Notes: generated by a model not told the origin, from the letters alone. DNA of 64,000 bases from Siphonodentalium dalli (GCA_032622095.1 CP136068.1:130581989-130645988), one strand, 5' to 3'; shown: positions 34,634 through 45,965, counted from the stretch's first letter. Numbers and translations: made by a program.

Positions 34634-34964
34634 TACTAAGTTCGCTTTCGAACATGGGCGCCGCCATCTTGAATTAGGTGCGCCGCCATCTTGGATTTGA
34701 GGGGCCGCCATCTTGAAAGTCATTGCAATTAAATTAAAACTACAAAATGTTACTTTTCATACAGCCAACATAACAGTATTCATTGCATTAAGGCATTACA
34801 TGGTTTATTCTTTGAACAATAATCATGACTTAAATCATAAATATTGTCGACCGGACTCGGGTTGCTATGCCATTCGGGAAATGTCGGAAATTTACGTAAA
34901 ACTGCAAATTTTCCTTAGCCACCTCGCGAAAACAACATAATTCATATCTTGAATGTTTATCATA

Positions 34965-35760
34965 TAACTAAATAAACTTTTCTTTAGTTTAGTAAATTAG
35001 TAGAAACATGTTCACGTAAACTGTAAGGTTACGTCATATGTTGTATCCAAAGCGACGTCATACTGGCACGCGCATTTTCCTGCGAAAGTTATTGACGTTT
35101 TGACAGCGACGCGACATAGCACACAAAATGTTGGCATGGTTCGCATTAGGTTTGGTTGGGTTGACGTTGTTTCATAGTGCATGGCTCCGAGTCCGCGCTG
35201 GTATAAATGTAGCTCCATGCAATTATAATCAAACTGATCAAATCCCAACCTATAAAATCACTATAGAATTTGTACAGGTACAAACAAAACATGTTCTTGG
35301 AAATTGAATGTTCTTCCTTACTTATATTCTAATGATTTGGGTTGTGATTTGAAACAACCCAAATTATGAGGGGGTAAACCCAAGTTCTCACTCATAATAA
35401 CCCCAATTTCCAACCAAGGCCAAGGGTTGTGGAGGCGAGTACAACTAATATTTCATCCAAATTGAGAATTGGCATATGTGCCAGTCAAAAAAATGGCCCC
35501 CGGGGAGCCACGATCGAAAGGCTGGAAGATACATGTATGAGTACAATATGATAATTATGAGGTACAGACCCAATCCCCCTACCACAAGCAACCAACTTCG
35601 TGTACGTAATTGGTTATAAGAAATATTTATAGTTAATTAAATCTTCACGTTCATATAAGTCAACACATATTAGTCTGAGTACCGTAGTGCAGGTCGTGAC
35701 TGCACGGTCGTCCTTTTTTACATGGATTTCAATGCCATAATTTCTTGTTATGAATTACTA
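34965..35760 (+). repeat. Dispersed repeat, related to 2130-3063
   Basis: Shares 'ataactaaataaacttttctttagttt', 'cgaaagttattgacgttt...cagcgac', 'ttcatataagtca' and 'tacatggatttcaatgccataat' with the copy at 2.1-3.1 kb. The copies are diverged, with different internal insertions. Confidence 0.6.
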
Positions 35761-36204
35761 AGTTATGGCCTTGGCTTTGCCCCTATTTGACACGTTGACT
35801 CCATGTGAAGAAATCTGAATACCAGTCACCCAAGGACTGTCCTTACCAAATATAAGCTAAATAGCCCCCACCACAGGCGCTGGGCTCACCACAGGCGCTA
35901 AAAATAACGGGGTCAATAACCGGGGATTAGGAACATTTCGGAAACGAATCTACACTGAATGATCTAACGTCCTGAGCAGTCGGCTGAGCCGCCATATTTC
36001 GTCAGCCACGAATGTCGCCAGTGAGCCGGCTGAGCAAGCTAACCAGCCACGAAATTGGGTTGAGCCAGCCGCGAAAACTACTTCTTGTAGCTTCGGGGTC
36101 TATCATCTCGGGTGAGTTAAACAGCACTTACATGTACAAATTAAATTTCATGCCTGGATTTTGCTAATTTTTGAGTCACAATTTAAAAAAATAGAAATTG
36201 AATT
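35761..36204. other. No gene seen
   Basis: Short local repeats ('caccacaggcgct' twice; 'gagccggctgagc..gctaaccagccacgaaa') occur, with no coding evidence. Confidence 0.35.
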
Positions 36205-38126
36205 CAGGGTTCATACACCTAGCCGAGAGTAAAATTCCATAACTTTTCCATACTTTTTCAAGACTTTTGGACAAATTTTCCAATACTTTTCAGTGAAAAA
36301 ATTCCATAACTTTTCGATACCTCGTACCTAGCTAAATAATGAGGAAGATATATAAATTTCCAGGTTGTTTAAACAGAGCACACATATACGTTAGTTAAAA
36401 TGAGCCCTTTATCTGCAAAGATGCATTTAACTAATTAAGCTGATATGAACAATAAATCATAAATGGTTTGCATCTGCAACAATTATCGGCCTTGACACCC
36501 CGAGTCTATAATTTCTAAAATCATTGGGAAAAAAATTACGATTTTCCGGTTATGGATCACGATTTATTTCGAACAAGGCAATACAACAATTAAAACTATA
36601 TTTTGCACACTATAAAATGGTGCTCTCGGATAATTTTGTCACCAAATATATTCAGTAACATCAGGTAACATCGGTTAATTTAGAGAGAGTACGCATTGAC
36701 AGAATTGGTTTAGGTCCGTTCGATTCGCGTTCTGTTATTGCGTATATAAATGAGTTCCGGTAAGCAAGCCTGGATATAAGAGGTCAGACACGGTCATTGA
36801 CTGAGCCAAATACACCGATGACCGGCGCCGCCTTATTATCGTCCGGCGCCCATTATCTTCACAAAAAATATATAATTAAGGGGAAAACAACAAGTAGATG
36901 TATTATCCGCGACAAAGACATTCAATAACCACTACTGTGCACTAAATATCAAATCCCCCCACCAATACAACGCGTTTTATCGAAAACATGTTAATGATCC
37001 GTTCCGTATACAGGACCTATAAATGTAATTTTAATGCAACCTCTAACCTAAATTGTCCGCGATTGATGATTGATCGCAAACTGCGAATTATCGCCTTCAC
37101 GTCCGCACTAATTACGACTTTCTATTTTTAGAACGTGAAAAACCCAGAAAAAATGGCTGCCACTGGGGGGAAACTCCAACCAAGAAATACACTTCGTCAT
37201 GTTTTTCTCGTTTGACGTAAGATACACGGAGATGTCACAAGTTAAATCAGCACAAGTGTAATATATTCCACAAGTCAAGGGTGTTAGTTGGAGATTTAGC
37301 GGAAGAAATTCCGAAAAAAAATCATACCGGGTAGTTTTTAAATCGCCGCATTTTGAAACATGTGCTCGTGTTTACTTGGGGGAAGCACGGCGTAGGATTT
37401 TTTCTGCGGACTATTTTGCGCTACTATATCGGACAACTTCCGATTAATCTGATCCGATCCGGCCAATTTGAAATTAGCAATGGGCAGTTCAGTGACTTAG
37501 CACAGTACATAATGTATGCAAAAGTCCCGATCACGTATAGTAATCCTAATTTTCCGATTTTATCGACATTAATAGTTTCAGTAACTTGAGTAAGTGATAT
37601 AATTAAGCGTCGTTTCAGCTAAAAGTGATGTAAAACACCATAATTCATAACATGGTACATCAATGAATCTAATTTGTGCATTGGAATGGGCTAAAAAACA
37701 ACTAATTGCTGCTATTTATTGATACCAGGTAAATGAGACACACTTTTCAAATGTCAGACGCCGAATCTTTGGTGCCTGTCATTTTGTCAGACACTCAAAA
37801 AAAAATTATATCCAGGCTTGCTGGTAAGGGAGACAATTCGTGTTTCGGCATACCGTAAAACGTGTAGTTCCAACTATAACTACGGAGATGGTATCGTAAG
37901 CTTACACGATAAGAACGGACAGTAACAGCGTTAATTTACCTAAGAACTCGGCCTTGGGATATTCCATGACTTTTCAAGACCTTGAATCTCAGGGTAGCTT
38001 ATTTTCAAGACTTTTCCCATAGTAGGGTGAAAAAAGGTCCCATTTTCCAGACTTTTCAAGGGTATTGAATCGAAATTTTCGAATTCCATAACTTTTCCAG
38101 GATTCCAGACCCGCGTACGAACCCTG
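36205..38126. mobile_element. CAGGGTTC-type TIR element, ~1.9 kb
   Basis: The left end is CAGGGTTCATAC..(a)aattccataacttttcc; the right end is the complement ggaaaagttatggaattc...CGTACGAACCCTG. Both ends continue with repeated 'caagacttt'/'ccataacttttc' blocks. I know this terminal sequence from hAT-like MITEs in many animals. No clean 8-bp duplication is visible (ATTGAATT versus TTGATAAC). It lies directly 3' of the DUF4806-like exon on the minus strand. Confidence 0.7.
36762..37823. mobile_element. Nested TIR element, ~1.06 kb
   Basis: AAGCAAGCCTGGATATAA near 36,762 and its complement ttatatccaggcttgct near 37,806-37,822, with GTCAGACAC following inward on both sides. It is nested inside the CAGGGTTC element. 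A 78-codon open frame inside is unrecognised. Confidence 0.6.
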
Positions 38127-38174
38127 TTGATAACAAGACTTTGCAACAGAAGGTAAAGAGAAAAAAATATTTAC

Positions 38175-38348
38175 GTTTCATGGCAGATATTATTTGTGGA
38201 TAATCTTTTAGGGCTCTCTTTCTCTTCTCACCAATCCCTGACCAATTGGTCTTACATCCAAGCTCCTTTCTGAAGGTGGCGTGGCATTCATGATGATCCG
38301 AACGACTTCTTTGTCGGTGTCATCACCTAGGAGTCGATATTTTGTGAC
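38175..38348 (-). pseudogene. DUF4806-like exon with 5-bp frameshift
   Basis: The minus strand reads acceptor '..tttcatccag' then 'VTKYRLLGDDTDKEVVRII', which joins in phase to the exon at 38,992-39,096. After 'MNAT' the frame is lost, because GCCAC is duplicated (GCCACGCCAC). Past it, the shifted frame reads 'RKELGCKTNWSGIGEKRKR' and 'ALKDYPQIISAMK', the expected second half of the domain. The domain pattern (L..G....VxRI.. ... NWsG.g.K.a..d) fits DUF4806, a domain I associate with proteins accompanying this kind of transposase. As sequenced, the exon is broken. The 3' boundary may be at GAAAC|GTAAAT and is uncertain. Confidence 0.6.
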
Positions 38349-38991
38349 CTGGATGAAATATGAATTTGTGTTAAAAACAAGTCAGAAACCAATACTACCG
38401 GGTATTAAGATTTGTTGTTAGAAATTTTTTTTTTGGTCATTACAAATAAGATGAAGATTTGTGTTAAAAACAAATGCAGAAACCAATACTATTAAGAGTT
38501 TTTGTTAGAAATATTGCCCAAATGTTAAAATCATCATTGTTCCGGATGTCATTTTAAATGAACATGTGTCAGTGTACCGGTATGCAAATAAACTGGTAAT
38601 AGTCATATGTATCTTGAATGCATAGATAAATTGTATATGCCCGATGGGTTGTATTATGTTATTGGTTTGTCCGTCTGTTCTGGATGATAACTTTAGTTTG
38701 AATTGAGAATTTGTTTCATATTTGGTATATAGGATGCCCATATAACAACACCGGTTGGGATTGTTTTCTGTCTCGCCCCCATTTTGACCAGAGTTATTGC
38801 CCTTTGAAAAAACAAATCAATAGCTCTAGATTAATTTGAGATTTGGTAAGTGGGGGTACCCATATTAAAGAATGTTAAGTTTGACTTTCAGCCCTGCTCA
38901 CCGATTTTTACCAAAGTTATTGCCATTTGTCAACCACTCAGTGGACAACAAGGATCTAATTTAGCAGCAAAGATGTTAATAAATTACTTAC

Positions 38992-39096
38992 AAGATTTTT
39001 GTACATGGCTGTTGTCTGTAATGTAGCCTCCAATTCTGCAACCGCATCATCAGTACCAAGGGGTAATGCCAACAACACTTCATTAGCTGCAGTAAC
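38992..39096 (-). CDS. DUF4806-like exon (first half of domain)
   Basis: 105 bp, bounded on the minus strand by 'gttctgttccag' (acceptor) and GTAAGT (donor), open for exactly 35 codons. It contains 'NEVLLALPLGTDDAVAELE' and ends '..TAMYKNL', which joins in phase 0 to the exon at 38,175-38,348. The pattern 'LPL.....v.eLE..L......k.Lv..y..lG' is that of the DUF4806 N-terminal half. Upstream exons were not found between here and 43,446; they may be short or shared with the transposase leader. Its role is unknown; as a companion of the transposase it could be a DNA-binding or regulatory subunit. Confidence 0.62.
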
Positions 39097-39805
39097 CTGG
39101 AACAGAACACATAAAGGGGTCAACATTCCGTATTTTGGGGCCACATACTGGTATGGGTGCTATTATTTTGTTCTATTATTTAGATATTAAATGAGTCGCG
39201 ACATAGAGATACGATAACATTCTAAGTGCAGTTATGATGTCACATTGACCAATTACCACAATGTTTTTTAACTTCTTCTGGAATGCAGTACGGTATATGA
39301 CAAATAAAGAATTCAGGATCAGACTGCCGATCAGAAGTTAAGAATGAGTCTTGCAACTAAATTAGTGATGGCCTCCCCAATAAGAATATTTCAAAAGAGA
39401 ATATGACACTTGTGACAGTTGGCCAGGCAGTATGTAAGCAGTGGAACTGCTGCATCTACCAGTAGGCTTAAAGATACGGGCGGCATTGGTGGTGGGTATG
39501 CTGTTAAAATATTCACCTCAATCAAAAACTGCCATAAACAGAATGAATAGTAAGATATAGACAGACTTTGTTCTTATGCCGATCAGAAATATGGCATAAA
39601 CAGTATGTTATTTTCAACCCCCCCCCCCCTTTGTTATGTAAACAAAAGCAAAAAACATTACCTTTCCTGGCTTTTGTTTAAATATGGATATGGTAAACAT
39701 AAAGAGCGTTATTTGTTACTGTTTTCCTGATATGGTAATAATAAAGAGCGTTTATATCATTTGTGTGTTATTAACCAACTTCTGTCTCTTGTTTACATCA
39801 CCATC
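39097..39805. other. Intronic/unassigned; repeat related to 43.0-43.1 kb
   Basis: 39,487-39,640 ('gggtatgctgttaaaatattcac.tcaatcaaaaactgccat.aacag' to 'cagtatgttatt.tcaa') is related to 43,020-43,150. A C-run sits at about 39,620-39,629. No exon was recognised. Confidence 0.45.
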
Positions 39806-39892
39806 ATACCGCTATACTTAAAGTAATTGACCACCAATAACATGGTGTCACCCCGTTAATACCGCGGTACTATACCGCAGTATCCTCCAAAA
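39806..39892. mobile_element. Truncated copy of 'ATACCGCTATACTT' MITE
   Basis: Matches the left ~85 bp of the element at 45,631-45,960 almost exactly ('ataccgctatacttaaagtaattgaccaccaataac.tggtgtcaccc..gttaat'), then breaks off. No right end was seen. Confidence 0.8.
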
Positions 39893-40544
39893 CAATTCTT
39901 TTTAAATACTTCATCATAAAAATAATGGTCGGAATATTCCATTAGGTTTTTTTAATCATACTGTAATTTGAGTGTATATTTGAGTAAACTGATGTGGAGC
40001 AATCTTCTGAGGTGTTAATAATGGTATGTCAAATTAGATACATGTACATGTGTACATGTAGTTTCATAAGTCATAGAATCAATAAATAAATAAATTCACC
40101 CCGAAAAAGTAGTAACTTTAGTATTTACAGGTCTGTGTACTAGTACCAGTACATATATTTGTGAGTACATGTAGCCTAAACACTACAATCATTGTAGTTG
40201 GGATTTTAGGCAATATTAATAAAGTTATACGGTAAATGCTGCTACATGTAAGTTACTGGTAAATGTGTAAGTTACTAGTACAATGTACATGTACATGTAC
40301 CTGTTCAGCGCTTATATTTCGGCGAGAATCCAAATATAGATTCTTGTAAACATTCTCACAAATTACCCTGGATTCTCGTGAAAAAGTACATATGGATTCT
40401 CGCAAAATCAGATGAAATACCGTATCATGCAGTGAAAAATCCAGGGATTTTACCTGTTTTTGGGCCTTTTGTTCATTGGCAAAATCGGCCAATAAAAGTC
40501 CAATAATTCAAACTGGATACTCGACTAATGGAATTTATGTGACT

Positions 40545-40914
40545 TACCCTGCTGGACAAAACAAGTGTCCATTGGCACCGCGGTGTATTTGCCGTTCAGC
40601 CGCGGTGTCAGAGTTTGTAACTGCAGTTGAGCACCCGGCCGAACAGCATGTACACTACGGCAAGAACATCTTGGCCGAAAGGCAACTACAACGCGATTGA
40701 ATGGCATGTGCGCCGTGGTTAGATTTCTGGTTTGTATTGTCTTTTTTCAGTTTAATGAACGTACACCGCGGCATCTACACCATGGCTGAATGGCAAGTAC
40801 ACCACGGCCCAACTGTAGTTAGCCGGTGCATCTGCGGTGTAGTTGCATTTCGGCCGCGGTGGCAACACTAACCACACCGCGGTTGAGTGGATACTTGTTT
40901 TGTCCAGCAGGGTA
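40545..40914. mobile_element. GGACAAAACAAGTGTCC MITE, copy A
   Basis: TA-CCCTGCTGGACAAAACAAGTGTCC at the left and GGATACTTGTTTTGTCCAGCAGGG-TA at the right, ~26-bp TIRs flanked by TA. The interior is built from imperfect ~22-24-bp units (gccgaa.ggcaagtacaccgcg). Open frames inside are artefacts. Two more copies lie at 45,966 and 48,221. Confidence 0.9.
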
Positions 40915-41149
40915 TGTCTATGATTTTTTTTACAAGAAACGCAAACAATATATTTTTGGTTGTATTTATATGGGCTTTATATAAAAAGTGGCCAGACAAC
41001 ATGCTTGGTATAATTTTGCTTTGTGAATTTATATAGGATGTTGTTCAGTCATTTACAATCTTATAAGCCCATAAATGGAACAAAACAATATATTGATTGC
41101 ATACTGGTACATGAGTACCGGTATCTTTACATATCTTTGCATATATGTA

Positions 41150-42072
41150 CAGAGGCAGACTGGCCGATCAGGAGACCGGGAAATTTCCCGATGGGCCGGA
41201 GGCCGAAAAAATTTCTGATTCCACGTGATTTTCTATCAAGCGAGAATCCGAGGGTTTTTTTACGGTTTGGGGGGGGGGGGGGGTATATGTGGTTGGGCCA
41301 CCCAACCACAACTTGGGCCGCAAATGAAACCGACGTGGGCCGCCACATGTGTTGTTTAACCAGCCGTGTATCCAATAAGATGGTACTCTTCTCACATAAA
41401 TTCATGAGGGCAGAGACGGCATGCATGGCCGATCGGGGGAGACCGGGAAAATTCCGGACGTGGGCCGCCACATGTGTTGTTTAACCAGCCGAATTGGCTA
41501 ATCGTAATTTTGACATAAATGAACTTGTCGGCATCATATAACACCACGTAAAGATCCCATTAATCTCGAGATTTTTAACGGTAACTCCCAGCTGTAATCC
41601 CAAAAATATTCTTACGCACCCCTCCCCCAATTGAAATTTACAAGAAAATAGGAACGCTTCAGTTGATGCCAGTCTAGTTTATCGGATTTGAGATTTTCTT
41701 GTATAGTTTTCAAAATGTTCTCACCCCGGGCCGAACAACATGAACAGCCCGGTGTGTCCTGGTCTCTTGTCCGTAGCCGTGTGCATTTGTCGGGAGTTAG
41801 ACCGCTAGATGTTAGATTTTATGCAATTTTTCAGGTAAAAATATCTGAATGGTTTCATACCGGGAATATATATAGAACCCATGGTTTATGAATATATATG
41901 ATATTAGACCAGAGGTGCAAATGGAATTATGCAAAAACATGTATTTGGTCTGGCATCTGATTCAAGGGGGGGGGGGGTGCAAATGGAATTATGCAAAAAT
42001 ATGTATTTGGTCTGATTCTGATTCAAGGGGGGGGTACAGTTGGAATTTTCCCAAGGTGGACTGTGGATGCCC

Positions 42073-42105
<33 letters not shown>

Positions 42106-42165
42106 ACAGATGGGCCGGTATTATATTAATTTCCCTGGCCGGTTTCTTGGCCCAGTCCGCCTCTG
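41150..42165. mobile_element. hAT-type element with perfect 8-bp target duplication
   Basis: CAGAGGCAGACTGG.C and its complement GCCCAGTCCGCCTCTG bound 1,016 bp. The flanks are TATATGTA on both sides (41,142-41,149 and 42,166-42,173), the 8-bp duplication hAT elements make. Inside are a G15 run (41,269-41,283), a nested repeat shared with 21.7-22.1 kb, and a C30 run (42,074-42,103). No transposase remains. Confidence 0.92.
41650..42060 (+). repeat. Dispersed repeat nested in the hAT element
   Basis: Inverse of 21,720-22,090 ('gtcctggtctcttgtccgtagccgtgtgca', 'ccatggttta', 'ggtgcaaatggaattatgcaaaa'). The last part is duplicated in tandem (~70 bp, at about 41,914 and 41,979). Confidence 0.75.
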
Positions 42166-42253
42166 TATATGTACATGTTTATCTTAAGCTACTGAAATTT
42201 TTATTTTCCTATCATACGTGTAATATACCAGTATGACTACCGGGGTATATGTA

Positions 42254-42705
42254 TTAACCCTTTAAGTGCCAGGGTCCGATTTTTGTATCAACCCTGTGCC
42301 AATGTATACCGGTATGCGAGTAGGTCGCATCGCATCTATAAGAGAATGCATTGTCCTAGCATATATAAGAGAATGCATTGGCCTAACATTTTTTCATCAT
42401 TTGTCATTATTTTTTACAAATTTTACAATTTTAATATTTTTTTCTTATTTTCTTTAACAGACTTATTTTGTAGGTTTAGTGCCAGGGAATCTTACGTTTT
42501 TCACGGGCATCAAAATTATTACTATGAATACTTGGCGATAGGGGCATGTTATAACTCAAAACTAAGGTTTTATCGCGTTTGTTTTTAAATTTGCTATAGC
42601 ATGCTTAAGCATACCCATAAAAAATTCAACCCATTTTTTTAGGGTCGATTTTACAGACCGTAAATTAGGGTCGATGAGATCAGCCTCTGGCACTGAAAGG
42701 GTTAA
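42254..42705. mobile_element. piggyBac-like MITE in TTAA
   Basis: TTAA-CCCTTTAAGTGCCAGGG at the left and CC(T)CTGGCACTGAAAGGG-TTAA at the right, 452 bp. TTAA duplication and CCCTTT ends are the hallmarks of piggyBac-related elements. Non-coding. Confidence 0.85.
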
Positions 42706-43131
42706 AGACCTTTACAAATTCAGCTTGTTTTTGGGATATACACATTTGAAAGCAATGCCATTGAAGAAAAATGTCAATTTCAGTGTCTGTGGTAAACATG
42801 GTTTAAAAAAAATAGGGTTGATTCGGATTTAAAAGAAAAAAAGTATGAAACAGAAATGCCATAGAAAAATATTCATTTGGTGTACTATTAAATGTATATC
42901 TACGGTACATGTACATGTACTGGTACTAGTACCGGTACATGCAAATTTATCTGTACTGACCTACCGGTACCCACCAATTCTCTAGGGTATCACATTAAAG
43001 CACAAATGGCCTTCGCGGTGGATACCCGGTATGCTGTTAAAATAGCCACACCCATTAAAACTGCCATTAACAGAAATAATATAAAAATATACTATAAATA
43101 TAGACATATTCCTCATGCGTGAATATTGCGT

Positions 43132-43242
43132 AAATAGTATGTTATTATCAAGTTCATATGCTGTTTTATCTAAAAAAAAAGTTCATACAAGGTATGCTGT
43201 TTATACAAAAAAGCATACAAACTTGACAATAACATACTATTT
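43132..43242. repeat. Palindrome downstream of transposase gene
   Basis: 'aaatagtatgttattatcaagttcatatgctgtttt' faces its complement 'aaaaaagcatacaaacttgacaataacatactattt'. The stem is ~36 bp with a few mismatches. Confidence 0.8.
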
Positions 43243-43445
43243 GTGCCATATTTAAGATTCCAAGATATAATCTTGAACAAAGTCTATATTATATATAATT
43301 CCTTCTGTTTATCATTTCAAGACCATATTGAATTTCATGTACAATGTAGTTCTAAGGAAATGCCAAAGAAGAAAATGTTAATAAGATCCTATACATGTAC
43401 CGCTACATAAATTTTACATATCCAAAAAAACATATCCAAACAATT

Positions 43446-45542
43446 TCACTTATTATGCAATAAAGGCAGTGCTACAAACTTTTCATCAAGTGGAAGACAC
43501 ATATACTTTTGGTGAATCTCATCAATATGCACATAATTAACTTCAGATCTAAGATTGGACAAAAGATAAATTGACAAATTAGAAGAAGCAGTAGGGTAAG
43601 TGAAGAAGTCTTGCTTTCTATCAAAAACACTATAAACAATGAAAATGCCATCTTCTGTAGACAAAATATTCTTAACAATAACAATATCTGAACCAACTTT
43701 GACACAATTATCACCTACATTTATGGATAAGAAAAATTTATCTAAAGTCACACTTTTATATTGTACAAAGGTTATCCTAGATGCAATATCAGGAATAGGT
43801 CCATTTAGATGGAAATGCATACACTTTGGTTCTAACTGGTTGCAGCCAACTAACTTGAGGGGAAATTTGCTCTGCTCCAATGTCCGATGAATCACTTGCT
43901 GCAAGGGATGATTTCCTTTCCTAACTTTGCGTTTAAGTGTCTGCATGTAACTTTCGAAGGGAAATGCAGAGAATCTATCCAATGGACCATGAAGAGAAAC
44001 TTCTGCTGGCAGGTGGACCAGACCATGCACATTGTACACCAAGTTGCACTGTCCATAATATTTACTGAAATCCTTGAAAAATGTGACTAGTAGTTCCTGC
44101 GTCCAATCTTTATACTCCTGGCACAATGAAGGGCTAACAAGAAGCCTTATAGAAACGAACAAAAGAAGAAAATGGTTGTACAGAACAGATGGAAATGGGT
44201 CAAGAAGCACAACAACACTTGTATATAGTAGAAACTGCCTGAGTTCAGTTGCCTTCCAACGATCAAGTTCACCGAGAATCCTGGGTTTTCGAACAAACTC
44301 ACGTGGAATATGTTTCTTGAGAGATAGAAGTTTATCTGAGACCGACGAAATTACTCTAAAAGGCTGTCGTGATGTAAACGGTCCTTTTATCCAGAATTTG
44401 AGCAACTTTCTCATAACACCGAGACAAACAAGATGCATGTAGTCTAGAGGAAAAGCAGAAACTGGACCAATAGGAAGCTGTTCAAACGGATACTCTCTAT
44501 TGTGGTGAATCTCATCAAAAGCAGGGTCTGTTGGATTGAATGAATTATCCGTTCTAGAATCTGAATTGTGAGTCGGGAATGTCATTCGGCGATCTACATA
44601 TTTTCCTGGGTCAACACATTTGTCACAGCCGCCATATCCACAATGTGATTTAATCCCTTTAACAAAGGCCCGTGCAGGAGCATCACAAATAACACATTTA
44701 ATTTCAAAAGTGCATCTTGAATTGCCATATGTGAATCCGGCATTGTATAAATCATTGGACTCATCAATGAAGTCTTTAAGAAATGCATCAATATCTGAAG
44801 GCTTACTAGCACCACAAAACACAGCAATAATAAATGGTTCAGAATCCATATCCTCAAATTGTCCAAGAATAGGCCAAAACTGGGTTGACGATGACTTGAA
44901 AAGAGGAAGACCATCAATGTTTGTCTTGAGCACAAGATGTGTTGGTTGATTCAACTGATGTGAGATGAGTTGTTGGAATATTTTGGTCAGGTGACTTTTG
45001 ATGCCGAAGTAATAAAATTCACCACAACCTAATGGCCGAACAGAAACTGAAGAAGTTGTAGAAAGTAAAGTCCTTGGATCCAGGGGTAAACTCTGCAACT
45101 GACTCAAGTCATCAACATTTCGAAGAGTTTGAAGAAGTTGTCGAAGAGCAATATGGGTCACATTATTTGTCTTCGCCCAAGTGGAAAGTTCACCCCTCAA
45201 GGAAGGATATTGTTCAACATTGCTGTCATTGTCATCGGACTCATCGCTGCTAGTAGTGTTGTAATAGTCTGAATCAGAGTCCACAGAGGTATGAACAAAC
45301 GATCTGTTATTAGAAATTAGAATATCTTCAGGATCAGAGTCACAACTGGAAATGTCTACAGATGTACCGGTAGTAGGAGATGTGACACAGGGAGTCAAAG
45401 GTGCAGATGGACTTGGTGCTTCATCACTGTTAAGACTGGGAACTGGTGGTTGAATGTTTGAGTTCAAACTTTGAAGTAGACCTGAACTAACTTTACGGAC
45501 TCTGCGTCGTTTAGTCCATGAAGACACAGGTGAGGTAAACAT
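43446..45542 (-). CDS. Transposase of giant element (CMC/KDZ-like), 698 aa
   Basis: The only long intact gene in the window. The N-terminus has a basic 'KRRRVRK' (11-17, possible nuclear signal) and an acidic, Ser-rich stretch (64-110). The core begins with 'TNIDGLPLFKSSS' (Asp210) and 'QFWPILGQ'. A zinc-ribbon-like set follows: 'CVICDAPARAF' (283-293) and 'CGYGGCDKC' (301-309). Next come 'FPLDYMHLVCLGVMRKLL' (Asp367), 'DRWKATELRQFLLY' (427-440), 'NVHGLVHL' (504-511) and 'FPFESYMQTLKRKVRK' (Glu530). Asp210, Asp367 and Glu530 are the likely catalytic triad. This is the animal 'transposase domain-containing' family related to CACTA/KDZ transposases. The length is typical and there are no internal stops. 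The ATG lies 11 nt after a good splice acceptor, so an untranslated leader is spliced on. It stands with a DUF4806-like gene downstream on the same strand. Confidence 0.88.
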   Translation of the reverse strand: MFTSPVSSWTKRRRVRKVSSGLLQSLNSNIQPPVPSLNSDEAPSPSAPLTPCVTSPTTGTSVDISSCDSDPEDILISNNRSFVHTSVDSDSDYYNTTSSDESDDNDSNVEQYPSLRGELSTWAKTNNVTHIALRQLLQTLRNVDDLSQLQSLPLDPRTLLSTTSSVSVRPLGCGEFYYFGIKSHLTKIFQQLISHQLNQPTHLVLKTNIDGLPLFKSSSTQFWPILGQFEDMDSEPFIIAVFCGASKPSDIDAFLKDFIDESNDLYNAGFTYGNSRCTFEIKCVICDAPARAFVKGIKSHCGYGGCDKCVDPGKYVDRRMTFPTHNSDSRTDNSFNPTDPAFDEIHHNREYPFEQLPIGPVSAFPLDYMHLVCLGVMRKLLKFWIKGPFTSRQPFRVISSVSDKLLSLKKHIPREFVRKPRILGELDRWKATELRQFLLYTSVVVLLDPFPSVLYNHFLLLFVSIRLLVSPSLCQEYKDWTQELLVTFFKDFSKYYGQCNLVYNVHGLVHLPAEVSLHGPLDRFSAFPFESYMQTLKRKVRKGNHPLQQVIHRTLEQSKFPLKLVGCNQLEPKCMHFHLNGPIPDIASRITFVQYKSVTLDKFFLSINVGDNCVKVGSDIVIVKNILSTEDGIFIVYSVFDRKQDFFTYPTASSNLSIYLLSNLRSEVNYVHIDEIHQKYMCLPLDEKFVALPLLHNK

Positions 45543-45630
45543 GTTGTGAATATCTACAAAAGAGAGGGACGACTACATGTACATGTACGTTGAGTTTCAA
45601 GGAAAGAAGCATATAAAGAGCAAATGAAGA
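45543..45630. other. Splice acceptor and 5' flank of transposase exon
   Basis: The minus strand reads 'cgtccctctcttttgtag' then 'atattcacaac' and ATG. The pyrimidine-rich tract and AG make a convincing acceptor at 45,554-45,555. Confidence 0.55.
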
Positions 45631-45960
45631 ATACCGCTATACTTAAAGTAATTGACCACCAATAACGTGGTGTCACCCCCGTTAATATGGCAGTACTATA
45701 CCGCGGTATCCTCCAATACCGCGGTACTGATACCGCTTGTTAACCCGAACAAGTATGTGTGAGTAAATACCTCCCCTAAAAGAGTTCCATGAAAATCACC
45801 GCGGTATTCAACAAAATTAATGCGGTGCCCGCTAAAAGACCGCGGTAACTCCACCGCCATGACCGTCTCGATACCGCTACAGTTTATTACCGGTATCACC
45901 GCGGTCATGACCGGGGTATCACCCCAATTTTCTGGTCAATTACTTTGAGAATAGCGGTAT
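45631..45960. mobile_element. 'ATACCGCTATACTT' MITE, complete copy
   Basis: ATACCGCTATACTTAAAGTA at the left and its complement TACTTTGAGAATAGCGGTAT at the right, TIRs of about 27 bp or more. The interior is filled with ACCGCGGTA/TACCGCGGT palindromes. TA lies at each border, fitting a TA target. 330 bp. A half copy is at 39,806. Confidence 0.88.
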
Positions 45961-45965
45961 ACTGG

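Noticed and set aside
41023-41484. 153- and 114-codon ORFs at a G15 run
   Set aside because: They fall in the non-coding hAT element and depend on the homopolymer and a duplicated 'gacgtgggccgccacatgtgttg' segment.
44074-44442. Plus-strand ORFs opposite the transposase
   Set aside because: Shadows of the minus-strand gene.
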